Of a stretch of DNA of 64,000 nt, positions 52,215 to 60,378 are shown in pieces. The DNA is taken from the NCBI GenBank assembly GCA_900315485.1, contig OMZI01000012.1:1-64000 (forward strand), written 5' to 3'. This DNA is from an uncultured Eubacteriales bacterium (GTDB lineage: Bacteria; Bacillota; Clostridia; Peptostreptococcales; Anaerovoracaceae). Positions within the stretch are counted from its first letter, which is position 1, and the number at the start of each line of letters is the position of its first letter. The notes beneath the pieces were generated by a model. It was not told the DNA's origin. It ran no database searches and was given only the letters and a program-made list of their open reading frames with translations. The position numbers and the translations under genes are program-made.

Positions 52215-53689
52215 AAGCCCACCCCCTCAAGCGTCATCAGGAGTATATCTATGATCCTGACATTGAAGAGACCAAGCCCGAGTATGGCAAGGAAGCACAC
52301 AACTACAGGCAGAATGATGCTGACAGGAAGTTCGAATTCTTCGCTCTTCCATCTTTCCTTGAGGCCTGCGCTCTGGCGGATGAATACCTTCTCGATCAGT
52401 TTGAAGAAATATACTGCGTTGAGAAGACTGGAGATCACAAGCACTGCTATGTAGATCCATTCATGCCTTCCGGCTGCGCCGAGTGCGAGATACCACTTAC
52501 TGAAGAATCCGACTGTCGGCGGGATACCTATCATAGAAAGCGACGCTATCACAAGCAGCCCGCATGTAAGCGGCATCTTCTTGTATATCCTGCCGAAGTT
52601 GTCTATATCCGCAGTTCCGTATTTATACCTGATGGCTCCGGTGCAGAAGAAGAGCCCGCCCTTCATGAAAGCATGTCCGAGCATGTGAAGGAACGCTCCT
52701 GCAAGGGATATTGGCGTTCCGATGGCAAAACCGAGTGATATGTAGCCGATCTGTGCCACCGATGAGTATGCGAGTATTTTGCGTATATCTGACTGGCCCA
52801 TGGCCATGATCGATCCGTAGAGCATGCCTATCACCGAGAATACTCCGAGAAGTATGAGTGACAGTCTTACGAATCTGAAATCTGTGCCGTATATGCAGAA
52901 GAAGAATCTGAACATTGCAAGTGCAGGCACTTTGCCCATGACGCCTGTGATCAGAGGTCTTGAGCCGGGTTCAGCATGAGCATATGCAGATGGCTGCCAT
53001 CCGTGGAACGGGAACAGTGCCATCTTGATGCCGAACGCCGGGATCAGAAAGCACATTGCAACGAGCATGGCGTTGTCATGTCCGCCCTCATTCAGTATCT
53101 TAGCCATGTCTCCCATGTTGAGAGTTCCGGTCGCTCCGTACAGGATACCGATGCCAAGAAGATAGAATGTAGCTGCTATGGTTCCTACGAGCATGTATCT
53201 GTATGCCGATACTACGCCCCTGCTTCCGCCAAGAGATATGAGGCAGTATGCTGAAAGCGAGGTGATCTCGAGGAATACATACAGGTTGAACACATCTCCT
53301 GTAGAAGTCATGCCGAGAAGTCCCGTGATCAGCAAAGCGATCTCTGCGTTGGCTGCAGCGATCATCATAGGACGCTTTCTGTCTCCGAAGTTGCCTGCGA
53401 AGATAAGAGTAAGGATTCCTATGAGTGAGAATGCCACAAGGAGGACAGCATTCAGCGAGTCTATGACGAGCTCTATGCCGTACGGCACTGCGTAATTGCC
53501 GATCGCATAATGAATAGGACCGTTCTTTACGACTTCGGTAAGCTGTATGACAGACAACACAAAAGAGCCCAGGCAGGCTATCTTGACCACAGCGTTGCCG
53601 AGGTGTCTGTTCACCTTAGTCAGCGCGAGGCAAGGAAGTGCTGAGCACAGCGGTAGCAGTATTACCAGTACAGGTATGTTAGCTGTCAT
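52211..53689 (-). CDS. mnhD: MrpD-type antiporter subunit (copy 1)
   Basis: The 492-aa membrane protein is close to classical MrpD: VFLEITSLSAYCLISLGG (conserved Glu), LFPFHGWQPSAYAHAEP, YSSVAQIGYISLGFAIG and DNFGRIYKKMP. It is the canonical D subunit in gene order after mnhC. Confidence 0.92.
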   Translation of the reverse strand: MTANIPVLVILLPLCSALPCLALTKVNRHLGNAVVKIACLGSFVLSVIQLTEVVKNGPIHYAIGNYAVPYGIELVIDSLNAVLLVAFSLIGILTLIFAGNFGDRKRPMMIAAANAEIALLITGLLGMTSTGDVFNLYVFLEITSLSAYCLISLGGSRGVVSAYRYMLVGTIAATFYLLGIGILYGATGTLNMGDMAKILNEGGHDNAMLVAMCFLIPAFGIKMALFPFHGWQPSAYAHAEPGSRPLITGVMGKVPALAMFRFFFCIYGTDFRFVRLSLILLGVFSVIGMLYGSIMAMGQSDIRKILAYSSVAQIGYISLGFAIGTPISLAGAFLHMLGHAFMKGGLFFCTGAIRYKYGTADIDNFGRIYKKMPLTCGLLVIASLSMIGIPPTVGFFSKWYLALGAAGRHEWIYIAVLVISSLLNAVYFFKLIEKVFIRQSAGLKERWKSEEFELPVSIILPVVVCFLAILGLGLFNVRIIDILLMTLEGVGL

Positions 53690-53733
53690 GCTGTCTGTTC
53701 CTTCTCCTTCTCAGTTGTTTTCTATCTGTAAAT

Positions 53734-54165
53734 TCACTCATCATCGCCCGGATGATGAAGCTCTCTGCGTTTCTTATCTCTTCTGGCCTGCTGAGCCTGT
53801 TTCTTCAGCAGATCATCCTCTTCAATGGTCCCGTACTTTTCCTTGATCCTCAGAAGAAGCGACAGACCTACTCCCGTAGTACCAAGGCTGACTACGATAG
53901 CTGTAAGCATAAGTCCGTGCGGAAGCGGATTGATATACTCTGCCGCTTTGACCGCCTCATTCATCGCGACCGGGATCGTCCCCGGATCCTTCTGTCCGAG
54001 ACACAGGAAGAAGAATATTACTGCGACCTGCATGACGTTCATGCAGATCAGCTTCTTCATGTAATTGTTGCACACTATAACACCCGCCACTCCGAGTGAG
54101 AGAAGCAGTAATGTAAGAAGATATATTCCTTTTGCTGCCAGGAAGGCATCAATCGTTGTCATCAT
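53734..54165 (-). CDS. mnhC: MnhC/MrpC (NuoK-like) subunit
   Basis: The 143-aa protein has three helices and GTIPVAMNEAVKAAEYINPLPHGLMLTAIVVSLGTTGVGL, the NuoK-like region with the buried Glu. The C-terminal basic tail is longer than usual (QQARRDKKRRELHHPG). ATG 54165 or 54162 are both possible; the gene overlaps mnhB by 17 bases. Confidence 0.9.
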   Translation of the reverse strand: MMTTIDAFLAAKGIYLLTLLLLSLGVAGVIVCNNYMKKLICMNVMQVAVIFFFLCLGQKDPGTIPVAMNEAVKAAEYINPLPHGLMLTAIVVSLGTTGVGLSLLLRIKEKYGTIEEDDLLKKQAQQARRDKKRRELHHPGDDE

Positions 54166-54919
54166 CGAAGGAAATCCTCTCCATAAGTGCGTTAAGTATT
54201 GTAATTATCGTTCCGGCAACTCCGATGGTAACTCCTATCTCTACTGCAGTTATACCGAGAGAATGGAGCTCAGCCTGATGGACCGGAAGCGGCATTTTAT
54301 TGTATTCGAGATACAGCCCTCCGCCGATGATCGATATGAATCCGGTAAGAGCATATATGAACGGACCGATACCGGCCAGAGCAGCTGAATTATCCTTAGG
54401 AAGGTTGAAGATAGGTCTCTTCCTTCCTACTACCATGATATCGAGAAGATATGTCATGCCAATAAGAGCCCCTGCCTGGAATCCTCCGCCAAGGCTTATC
54501 TCCCCGTGGAAAAGAACATACATGGCATATATCAGGATGACAGGCTCGATAATGGATATCATTACGTCCTTGTTGACAGTCCTGTAGACAGGATTTCCGG
54601 ATGTGTCCCTTAGTCTCTTGAGAGATGCCGGAGCCGGGATCCTGCTCTTAGGACGGTTAGCAAGTATTATCACTACCGAGAGTCCTGCGAGGAACATTAC
54701 GGTAGTCTCGAACATGGTATCGAAAGCCCTGTAATCGACGATGACCGCGGTAACCATGTTAGGAGAATTGCACTCTTCAATAGCGTGCTCGATATAATAA
54801 TCGGACACGTGAGTATTAGGGGCCGATGCAGGGTCCCCGATGGCCGGCAGTACATCGAATGCGATGAACGGCACGGTGATAGACACTATTAAGAGTATGA
54901 TAGTGATCGCTCTTCTCAT
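54149..54919 (-). CDS. mnhB: MbhE-MnhB fusion-type subunit
   Basis: The 256-aa protein joins an N-terminal part like MbhE/MrpA C-terminus (NMVTAVIVDYRAFDTMFETTVMF) to MnhB (ILIYAMYVLFHGEISLGGGFQAGALIG). In full Mrp systems these segments are parts of MrpA and MrpB. The ATG at 54919 follows the stop of the MbhD-like gene by four bases; the longer frame begins with an unsuitable TTG. Confidence 0.85.
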   Translation of the reverse strand: MRRAITIILLIVSITVPFIAFDVLPAIGDPASAPNTHVSDYYIEHAIEECNSPNMVTAVIVDYRAFDTMFETTVMFLAGLSVVIILANRPKSRIPAPASLKRLRDTSGNPVYRTVNKDVMISIIEPVILIYAMYVLFHGEISLGGGFQAGALIGMTYLLDIMVVGRKRPIFNLPKDNSAALAGIGPFIYALTGFISIIGGGLYLEYNKMPLPVHQAELHSLGITAVEIGVTIGVAGTIITILNALMERISFDDDND

Positions 54920-54923
54920 CTTC

Positions 54924-55163
54924 CTACTTGGTCTTACGGTCAATAGATCTCAGAATTATGATAAAGAATACTGTCGAAATGACACCGATGACTGCCTCGG
55001 TAAAGGCAACGTCAGGCGCACCCATGATGTTGTACAGCAGCATGGTCAGGAAACTGAAAGCGCAGTAAATCACAACAGAGGTCATCAGATCCCTGCCGAA
55101 TATGATCGCGATCGTTATTCCTATCAGTCCTATAAGAAGGACAGCCTGGAGTATGAGTGTCAT
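54924..55163 (-). CDS. MbhD-like DUF4040 subunit
   Basis: The 79-aa protein has three helices and NIMGAPDVAFTEAVIGV, the DUF4040 signature found in MbhD and in the C-terminal part of MrpA. It supplies the lateral helices of the antiporter. Its presence as a separate gene, with the MbhE-like segment next door, indicates the split Mbh-like arrangement. Confidence 0.85.
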   Translation of the reverse strand: MTLILQAVLLIGLIGITIAIIFGRDLMTSVVIYCAFSFLTMLLYNIMGAPDVAFTEAVIGVISTVFFIIILRSIDRKTK

Positions 55164-55205
55164 TGTTTCTTTCTGTGTGTAATAAATGTTACGGACGGAA
55201 ACGGA

Positions 55206-55883
55206 TTATTTATCCTTGTCTGCATAAATAAGGTCAAGTATGTCTCTCTTGGTTGCTCCTTCAGGTACGCTGATCCCTCTGTTCTCTGCGGCCTTTATGA
55301 GTTCAGCCTTGTTCATACTCATTGAAGGCTTTCTTCTGCGCTTCTTCTTAGAAGCCTGCTTCTTTTCATCTTTGCCTTCAGATTTCTTCTCAGGTGCCTG
55401 TTTCTTTTCAGTCTTGACTTCAGGTTCTTTGTCAGGCTTATCCTGCTTGTCTTCCGGCTTATCTGCCTTTGTCTCTTCCTGTTTTTCTTCAGCCGGCTTA
55501 TCTGCCTCAGCCTTTTCCGGCTCATCTTCCGGTTCAGGATCAGGAGAAACATACTCAGCCGCAGTCTCTTCGCCTGACATCCTGGTCCGGTAGCCGAGAT
55601 AGTCCTCTTTATTGATAGCCGCTATCATCATAAGATTGGTGCCGATCGGGTTTGTCAGGACTATGATGATGAATATCAGGAATATCTTGACTGAAAGAAG
55701 GCCGCCGTGAACTGCAGCCATCATACCTGCCAGAATAAGGAATGCTCCGAGAGTATCCCCAACGCCCTGGGCATGCAGCCTCGTGAAGAAGTCAGGGAGT
55801 GCAGCTATGCCTATGAGCGATGCCAGCATGAACAGGAGTCCAAGTATTATGAGAACGGCCGTAATGATCATTGTAGCTGTCAT
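55206..55883 (-). CDS. mnhG: MnhG with long charged linker and HeH/Rho-N-like tail
   Basis: The 225-aa protein begins with a normal three-helix MnhG (GIAALPDFFTRLHAQGVGDTLGAFLILAGMM) of about 95 residues. A 90-residue Glu/Lys/Pro-rich linker follows, ending in KKKRRRKPSMSMNKAELI and TKRDILDLI. That tail matches the end of the 308-aa acidic protein of the operon. MnhG proteins normally stop near residue 110, so the extension is the notable part. The start overlaps mnhF as ATGA. Confidence 0.85.
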   Translation of the reverse strand: MTATMIITAVLIILGLLFMLASLIGIAALPDFFTRLHAQGVGDTLGAFLILAGMMAAVHGGLLSVKIFLIFIIIVLTNPIGTNLMMIAAINKEDYLGYRTRMSGEETAAEYVSPDPEPEDEPEKAEADKPAEEKQEETKADKPEDKQDKPDKEPEVKTEKKQAPEKKSEGKDEKKQASKKKRRRKPSMSMNKAELIKAAENRGISVPEGATKRDILDLIYADKDK

Positions 55884-56146
55884 TTTTTCCGCCCTCCTAT
55901 ATACTTCGCAAGGATGACGGATGTCACAAATCCGAGGATCGAATAGCTGAGTGCTATGTCTATGAACATGTCCTCCCTGCCGCCAACGAATCCGACAACA
56001 AGAATAAGCAGCACGATAACAGTGTTCATCGCGAAAACGTAGTTGAGCTTGTCAAGCAGCGCCTTCCTTCTGAACATCAGGACTACCATTGCTGCAAGTA
56101 TCAATATGAGTGCCGCAAGCACATACTGCCAGAAGTTCGTCATCAT
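55880..56146 (-). CDS. mnhF: MnhF/MrpF subunit
   Basis: The 88-aa protein has three helices and DKLNYVFAMNTVIVLLILVVGF and FIDIALSYSILGFVTSVILAKY, the MnhF pattern with the conserved Asp. It overlaps mnhE and mnhG by four bases each, so translation is coupled. Confidence 0.93.
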   Translation of the reverse strand: MMTNFWQYVLAALILILAAMVVLMFRRKALLDKLNYVFAMNTVIVLLILVVGFVGGREDMFIDIALSYSILGFVTSVILAKYIGGRKK

Positions 56147-56760
56147 ATGCTCTTCCTCCTGACTTTATATTTCCTGCGTACAAGTTCCGGCCTTTTCTGC
56201 GGGATCTCACGTTTTACTTCCTTTTCATCTACCGGGCAAAACTCGATCGTCTCGCCGTACAGCCATGCGACCTTGGCCTGCATGGACCCGTCAAGAAGGC
56301 CTTCGCGAAGTTCCCCGGTAAGTGCGTGAACAGAGAAAACCCCTTCATCCGTAATATCTATAGTTATAGTTCCCGGTGTCAGAGTAATTGAATTGGCCAG
56401 CATGGATAATGCTGCAGGATTATCATAATCAGCCCTGAACCATGTGACCGAAGGATCCACCTTTTTCCTGTCAAATAGGGATATCCGGGCAACATAAATG
56501 GCCGACTTGGCGATCTGCACAAGCAGCCATGCAAAATACCCTATGAATCTGAATATGTTGACTCCGAGAAGATAATATTGTCTGTCTGTCTTAGCGCCGC
56601 GCATAGTAAGCGTTCTGAGGCATACTGCAGCTATCAGCATACTTGAAACAGCGCCGAGTATGAGGAATTTAGGTTCCGTTTTTTCTGACATTACAAACCA
56701 CAGCACCATCATCAGCACTGCCGTTCCTGTCCAGTTCAATACGGGATGATTATTCCGCAC
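56143..56760 (-). CDS. mnhE: MnhE/MrpE subunit
   Basis: The 205-aa protein has the MnhE helices (WTGTAVLMMVLWFVMS) and the cytoplasmic domain with LANSITLTPGTITIDITDEGVFSVHAL. It is the first gene of the operon and starts with GTG at 56760 after GAGGGG. A clear sigma-A promoter is not seen upstream. Confidence 0.92.
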   Translation of the reverse strand: MRNNHPVLNWTGTAVLMMVLWFVMSEKTEPKFLILGAVSSMLIAAVCLRTLTMRGAKTDRQYYLLGVNIFRFIGYFAWLLVQIAKSAIYVARISLFDRKKVDPSVTWFRADYDNPAALSMLANSITLTPGTITIDITDEGVFSVHALTGELREGLLDGSMQAKVAWLYGETIEFCPVDEKEVKREIPQKRPELVRRKYKVRRKSI

Positions 56761-56896
56761 TACTCATTTCCCCTCTGTTAACCTAAAGAATATACATAGT
56801 ATACACTATCAGCGTCAGTTCTATCTACAGTAAAAAGCGGACATTTATACATACATGGAAAGCCTCTGACAATTCAAAAACTATCGTTCCCATATG

Positions 56897-56925
56897 TTTA
56901 CAAACAGTTGTTCGAATGCTATAAT
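56897..56925 (+). promoter_or_regulatory. Promoter with LexA (SOS) box, upstream of the radical SAM gene
   Basis: TTTACA (56897-56902), 17-base spacer, TATAAT (56920-56925). The spacer overlaps CAAACAGTTGTTCG (56901-56914), which reads CGAACAACTGTTTG on the other strand and fits the Gram-positive SOS box CGAACNNNNGTTYG. LexA bound here would cover the promoter. Confidence 0.75.
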
Positions 56926-56971
56926 AATTTCATCTATAATACGGCATTACCGTATAATTACACACTATCAG

Positions 56972-56985
56972 GGTGCTGCAGCACC
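56972..56985 (+). repeat. Perfect 14-bp palindrome in the radical SAM leader
   Basis: GGTGCTGCAGCACC is self-complementary and lies in the untranslated leader 22 bases before the start codon. It could be a leader hairpin or a protein site; the sequence does not decide. Confidence 0.45.
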
Positions 56986-57006
56986 TTCAGTATCGGGGAG
57001 TATTTG

Positions 57007-57837
57007 ATGAAGAAGGATTTTCCTAAGATTGGTCCTACAGTGACCATGTTTGTTCCTTATGACTGCAATAATGCATGTCCATTCTGCGTTAATAAGAAAG
57101 AGTATCGGGACACCTCTTCCTTTGACCTTAACAGATGTTTCCAGGCACTTGACCTCATGGACAGGATCTTTCCGCACAACGATGTAGTTCTTACAGGCGG
57201 AGAGCCTCTGGCAGAGCTCGGTGCACTTCAGAACATCCTTGACCACATAGCAGACGGTCATCATATCTACATCAACACAACCATGCCTGTAGGTGAAGGA
57301 CAGACCATACAGGATGTTGCTGACATCCTCAACAAGTATGCTGACAGGATCAGCTGCATCAATGTATCCAGACACCTCAAGCACTATGTCAAGGAATGTC
57401 CGGATGAGATATTCAAACTGTTCAAGTTCAGAACAAGAATCAACTGCGTAGTATTCGAAGATGCCAAGGATTCTGAGACCAGAGAAAAGCTCATTAAGTT
57501 CCTTGACAGATTCCAGGGCCATGAGATACAGCTCAGAGCCAACTATTCATATCTCACACTTGAGAATGTGTTTGATACCGAGAATGACAACCTGTTCAAG
57601 CTGATATCTGAGATCTGCGAATACAAGTATCCTCTTGAGAAGGAACGTTTCAGAACAGGCTATGTTTTTGAAAGAAACGGCAGCAAGATCACCTATCATA
57701 AGACACTTCCGTTCGCCAAGGTAGACGGAGTCGTAGGAGACATCATAATCCGTCAGACCGGCCGCATCTATGATGACTGGAACGAGTACGGACATGAACT
57801 GAATATAAACGATCTTGTAACACATCAGTATAAGTAA
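57007..57837 (+). CDS. Radical SAM protein under SOS control
   Basis: The 276-aa protein has CNNACPFC, the CxxxCxxC cluster motif that binds the iron-sulfur cluster and S-adenosylmethionine, followed by VVLTGGEPLAELG. The length and TIM-barrel-like order fit a single-domain radical SAM enzyme. The start is ATG 57007, with GGGAG six bases upstream; the frame opens further upstream but without a good site. It precedes lexA by 82 bases with no terminator between, so both probably share the SOS promoter. The substrate is unknown. Confidence 0.8.
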   Translation: MKKDFPKIGPTVTMFVPYDCNNACPFCVNKKEYRDTSSFDLNRCFQALDLMDRIFPHNDVVLTGGEPLAELGALQNILDHIADGHHIYINTTMPVGEGQTIQDVADILNKYADRISCINVSRHLKHYVKECPDEIFKLFKFRTRINCVVFEDAKDSETREKLIKFLDRFQGHEIQLRANYSYLTLENVFDTENDNLFKLISEICEYKYPLEKERFRTGYVFERNGSKITYHKTLPFAKVDGVVGDIIIRQTGRIYDDWNEYGHELNINDLVTHQYK

Positions 57838-57919
57838 CACACACTATCAGACATCAAATGAAAAATCTGCCCTACCGGGATGAGGACAGTAGAGTTCAGA
57901 AATGAGGAGATGATTCATA

Positions 57920-58561
57920 ATGAAAAAGAGCGAACAGCGTCAGCAGGATATACTGAACTTCATGAAGAAGACAATCGCTGCCAAGGGATACTCTCCTACT
58001 GTCAGAGAAATATGTCAGGCTCTCAGCATCAAGTCGACATCTACAGTACACAGTGATATCAAGACGCTTGAGGATAAGGGTCTTGTTAAGAAGGACCCTT
58101 CCAAGCCACGTACCGTGCTTCCTGTTGATATGATGCCGGCTGCAGGTTCAAGAACGACAGAGGATGACATCAACACTGTATCCCTGCCCGTGATCGGACA
58201 GGTAGCTGCAGGTGAGCCGATCCTTGCCGAACAGAATATTGTTGACCAGTTCCCTATGCCGGCAAGATTCGTAGGTCCGGGAAACAACTTTATTCTGACG
58301 GTTCACGGCGACAGCATGGTCAACGTCGGCATCAATGACGGAGACTATCTCATCGTTCAGGAATCGCACGAAGCAAACAACGGCGAGATCGTTGTTGCAC
58401 TGGTCAATGACGGATATGAATCAGGCGCAACGGTCAAGAGATTCTATAAGGAGTCAGACCACATCAGACTCCAGCCTGAGAATGATTTCATGGAACCTAT
58501 TATTGCCAGAGACGTTACCGTAGTCGGTAAAGTTAAGGGTGTTTTCAGATATCTGAATTAA
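57920..58561 (+). CDS. lexA: LexA SOS repressor
   Basis: The 213-aa protein has an N-terminal winged helix (YSPTVREICQALSIKSTSTVHSDI), the cleavage site Ala97-Gly98 (VAAGEP), Ser132 in GDSM and Lys173 in ATVKRF. LexA represses DNA-damage genes until RecA filaments trigger self-cleavage. GAGGAG lies ten bases before the ATG. It lies downstream of the LexA-box promoter, so autoregulation is likely. Confidence 0.97.
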   Translation: MKKSEQRQQDILNFMKKTIAAKGYSPTVREICQALSIKSTSTVHSDIKTLEDKGLVKKDPSKPRTVLPVDMMPAAGSRTTEDDINTVSLPVIGQVAAGEPILAEQNIVDQFPMPARFVGPGNNFILTVHGDSMVNVGINDGDYLIVQESHEANNGEIVVALVNDGYESGATVKRFYKESDHIRLQPENDFMEPIIARDVTVVGKVKGVFRYLN

Positions 58562-58903
58562 ACACTTGCTAAATGGCATCGCCATAAGTATTATTATGCC
58601 ATACCATCGTGTGACCAAATATTTCACATGGTGTTATATATGCGGGCGTTTGCGGATCCGCTTCGATTCCCTCCTTTCTTTTTACCTTGTTGAATCGAGC
58701 TCTACGGACCGGCATCAGCCCGCACTTTTTGTGCCGTACTGTAGAACTTTTCCCCTGCAGATACGGGCATTTTCTTATTATTTATCTTGACTTATCCTGC
58801 AAAGAATATAAAATATAATTGCAACGCAGTTTAGACTGCGGTTTAATAAAAGATAACCACTGCATATAATAATTAAGGATATAGGAATTACGGAGGTACA
58901 ATA
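58562..58903. other. Non-coding or uncertain 342-base stretch between lexA and proC
   Basis: It holds a short hairpin after lexA (ATGGC-ATC-GCCAT, 58573-58585), a stem CGCAGT-TTAG-ACTGCG (58825-58840) and an AT-rich proC leader. A 48-codon minus-strand frame (58569-58715, MPVRRARFNK) lacks a good ribosome binding site and is not called as a gene. A second TGCGGGCG/CAGCCCGCAC complement could pair over distance. No known RNA family is recognised. Confidence 0.4.
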
Positions 58904-59704
58904 ATGAAAATCGGATTTCTTGGTGCCGGTGCTATGGGCGGAGCCATCCTCTCAGGCGCACTCGAAACAGGCGTTGTCAAAGCTGAAGATGTATACGTAT
59001 ACGATCTGAGTGAACAGATCAAAGAAAAATATAAGGCTCTCGGATGCAACATCGTCAGCGACAATGTTGAACTCGGTAATTCTTCAGATATACTTGTCTG
59101 CTCACTCAAGCCTCAGTATGCTCAGGGCGGACTTAAGCAGCTCGGAAATACGCTCGACGGAAAAGCTATGATCTCAATCATGGCCGGTGTCACTACAGAT
59201 ACTCTCCGTCAGTGGACTGAAGGAGACTTCAGACTCCTCAGGCTCATGCCTAACACCCCTGCTCTTGTTGGCGCAGGTGCTTTTGCACTTGACTCCAATA
59301 CAGACCTTACTGAAGAGGAAAAGGAATTCGCAGAGAAGCTCTTCTCCTCCATCGGTATCGTAGAATGGATGCCTGAACCTCTGATCGATACAGCATGCGG
59401 ACTCTCCGGAGCCGGCCCTGCTTATATTTATCTCGTCATCGAGGCACTTGCTGACGGCGGAGTAATGAAGGGCCTCCCAAGAGCCACAGCAATGAAGCTT
59501 GCAGCTCAGACTGTATATGGCGCAGCCAAGATGGTTCTTGAAACAGGCAAGCACCCTGGCGAGCTTAAGGATATGGTATGCTCCCCTGGCGGAAACACTA
59601 TCGTAGGAGTCAACACCCTCGAGCAGCACGGTGTTCGCGGAGCTTTCATCGACACAGTCGGCAAAGCAACAGAAAGAGCTCAGGAGCTTGGCAAAACCAA
59701 GTAA
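58904..59704 (+). CDS. proC: Pyrroline-5-carboxylate reductase
   Basis: The 266-aa enzyme makes proline from pyrroline-5-carboxylate with NAD(P)H. It begins MKIGFLGAGAMGGAILSGA (the Rossmann GxGxMG), and contains RLMPNTPALVGAGA and the C-terminal signature CSPGGNTIVGVNTLEQHGVRGAF. CGGAGG precedes the ATG by seven bases. A strong terminator follows, so it is a single-gene unit. Confidence 0.97.
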   Translation: MKIGFLGAGAMGGAILSGALETGVVKAEDVYVYDLSEQIKEKYKALGCNIVSDNVELGNSSDILVCSLKPQYAQGGLKQLGNTLDGKAMISIMAGVTTDTLRQWTEGDFRLLRLMPNTPALVGAGAFALDSNTDLTEEEKEFAEKLFSSIGIVEWMPEPLIDTACGLSGAGPAYIYLVIEALADGGVMKGLPRATAMKLAAQTVYGAAKMVLETGKHPGELKDMVCSPGGNTIVGVNTLEQHGVRGAFIDTVGKATERAQELGKTK

Positions 59705-59743
59705 CTGATACACTTATCAGACTATAAATAACCTTCCATAACA

Positions 59744-59778
59744 AAAGAAACCTCTGCCTCATGGCAGAGATTTCTTTT
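59744..59778 (+). terminator. Terminator after proC
   Basis: CTCTGCC (59752-59758) pairs with GGCAGAG (59763-59769) around TCAT. The stem continues as A/T pairs and TTTCTTTTTAT follows on the plus strand. Confidence 0.9.
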
Positions 59779-59842
59779 TATAATCTGTTTCTCATCAGCA
59801 TCATGCAGACACGATGCTGTATCCTGCTGATCAAACGATCGT

Positions 59843-60298
59843 CTAGAACAGTGCTCCGGCTCCGTACGTGAGCGTAGTCACGATTATTCCGGCAACAATT
59901 ACACCTACGGTTATTGCAGGCATGGCTCTCTTGAGTCTCATGTTCATCATCGCAGCTACAAGTGCTCCGGTCCACGCTCCTGTTCCCGGAAGAGGTATAG
60001 CAACAAGTAACATCAGACCGAAGAACTCATATTTCTCAACGATCTCCTTGTTCTTATCCGCTTTGGCCTCAAGCTTTCTGACCATTCTGTCGAGTCCTTC
60101 ACTCTTGGTACGCAGCCATTCAAAAACCTTACGCGTAAATACGACAAGAAACGGTATAGGCGCCAGATTTCCGAGTACTGCAAGAACGAAAGCTTCAGGC
60201 ACACTCAGTCCGGCAATGACACCGTAAGGTATCGCCCCTCTCAGCTCTACTACAGGCACCATGGCCATAAGAAATGTAATGATTCTTGCTTTCAGCAT
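59843..60298 (-). CDS. COG2426 small multidrug-export-like membrane protein
   Basis: The 151-aa membrane protein has helices including ITFLMAMVPVVELRGAIPYGVIAG and VLAVLGNLAPIPFLVVF, then a basic cytoplasmic loop (KVFEWLRTKSEGLDRMVRKL). VAIPLPGTGAWTGALVAAMM follows. This matches the COG2426 export family, whose function is only predicted. It lies 80 bases after the M18 gene in the same direction. Confidence 0.85.
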   Translation of the reverse strand: MLKARIITFLMAMVPVVELRGAIPYGVIAGLSVPEAFVLAVLGNLAPIPFLVVFTRKVFEWLRTKSEGLDRMVRKLEAKADKNKEIVEKYEFFGLMLLVAIPLPGTGAWTGALVAAMMNMRLKRAMPAITVGVIVAGIIVTTLTYGAGALF

Positions 60299-60378
60299 TA
60301 ATATGATCTCTTTCTATAGTTTATTCTCAAGTCAGGATCATACAGGATCAACCTTAATCTGACCTTTACTTCTTCCTG

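Noticed and set aside
58569-58715. 48-codon minus-strand frame between lexA and proC as a gene
   Set aside because: The start has only a GCGGG-like site, no family is recognised, and it converges on lexA with no promoter in view; it is described within the stretch but not called.
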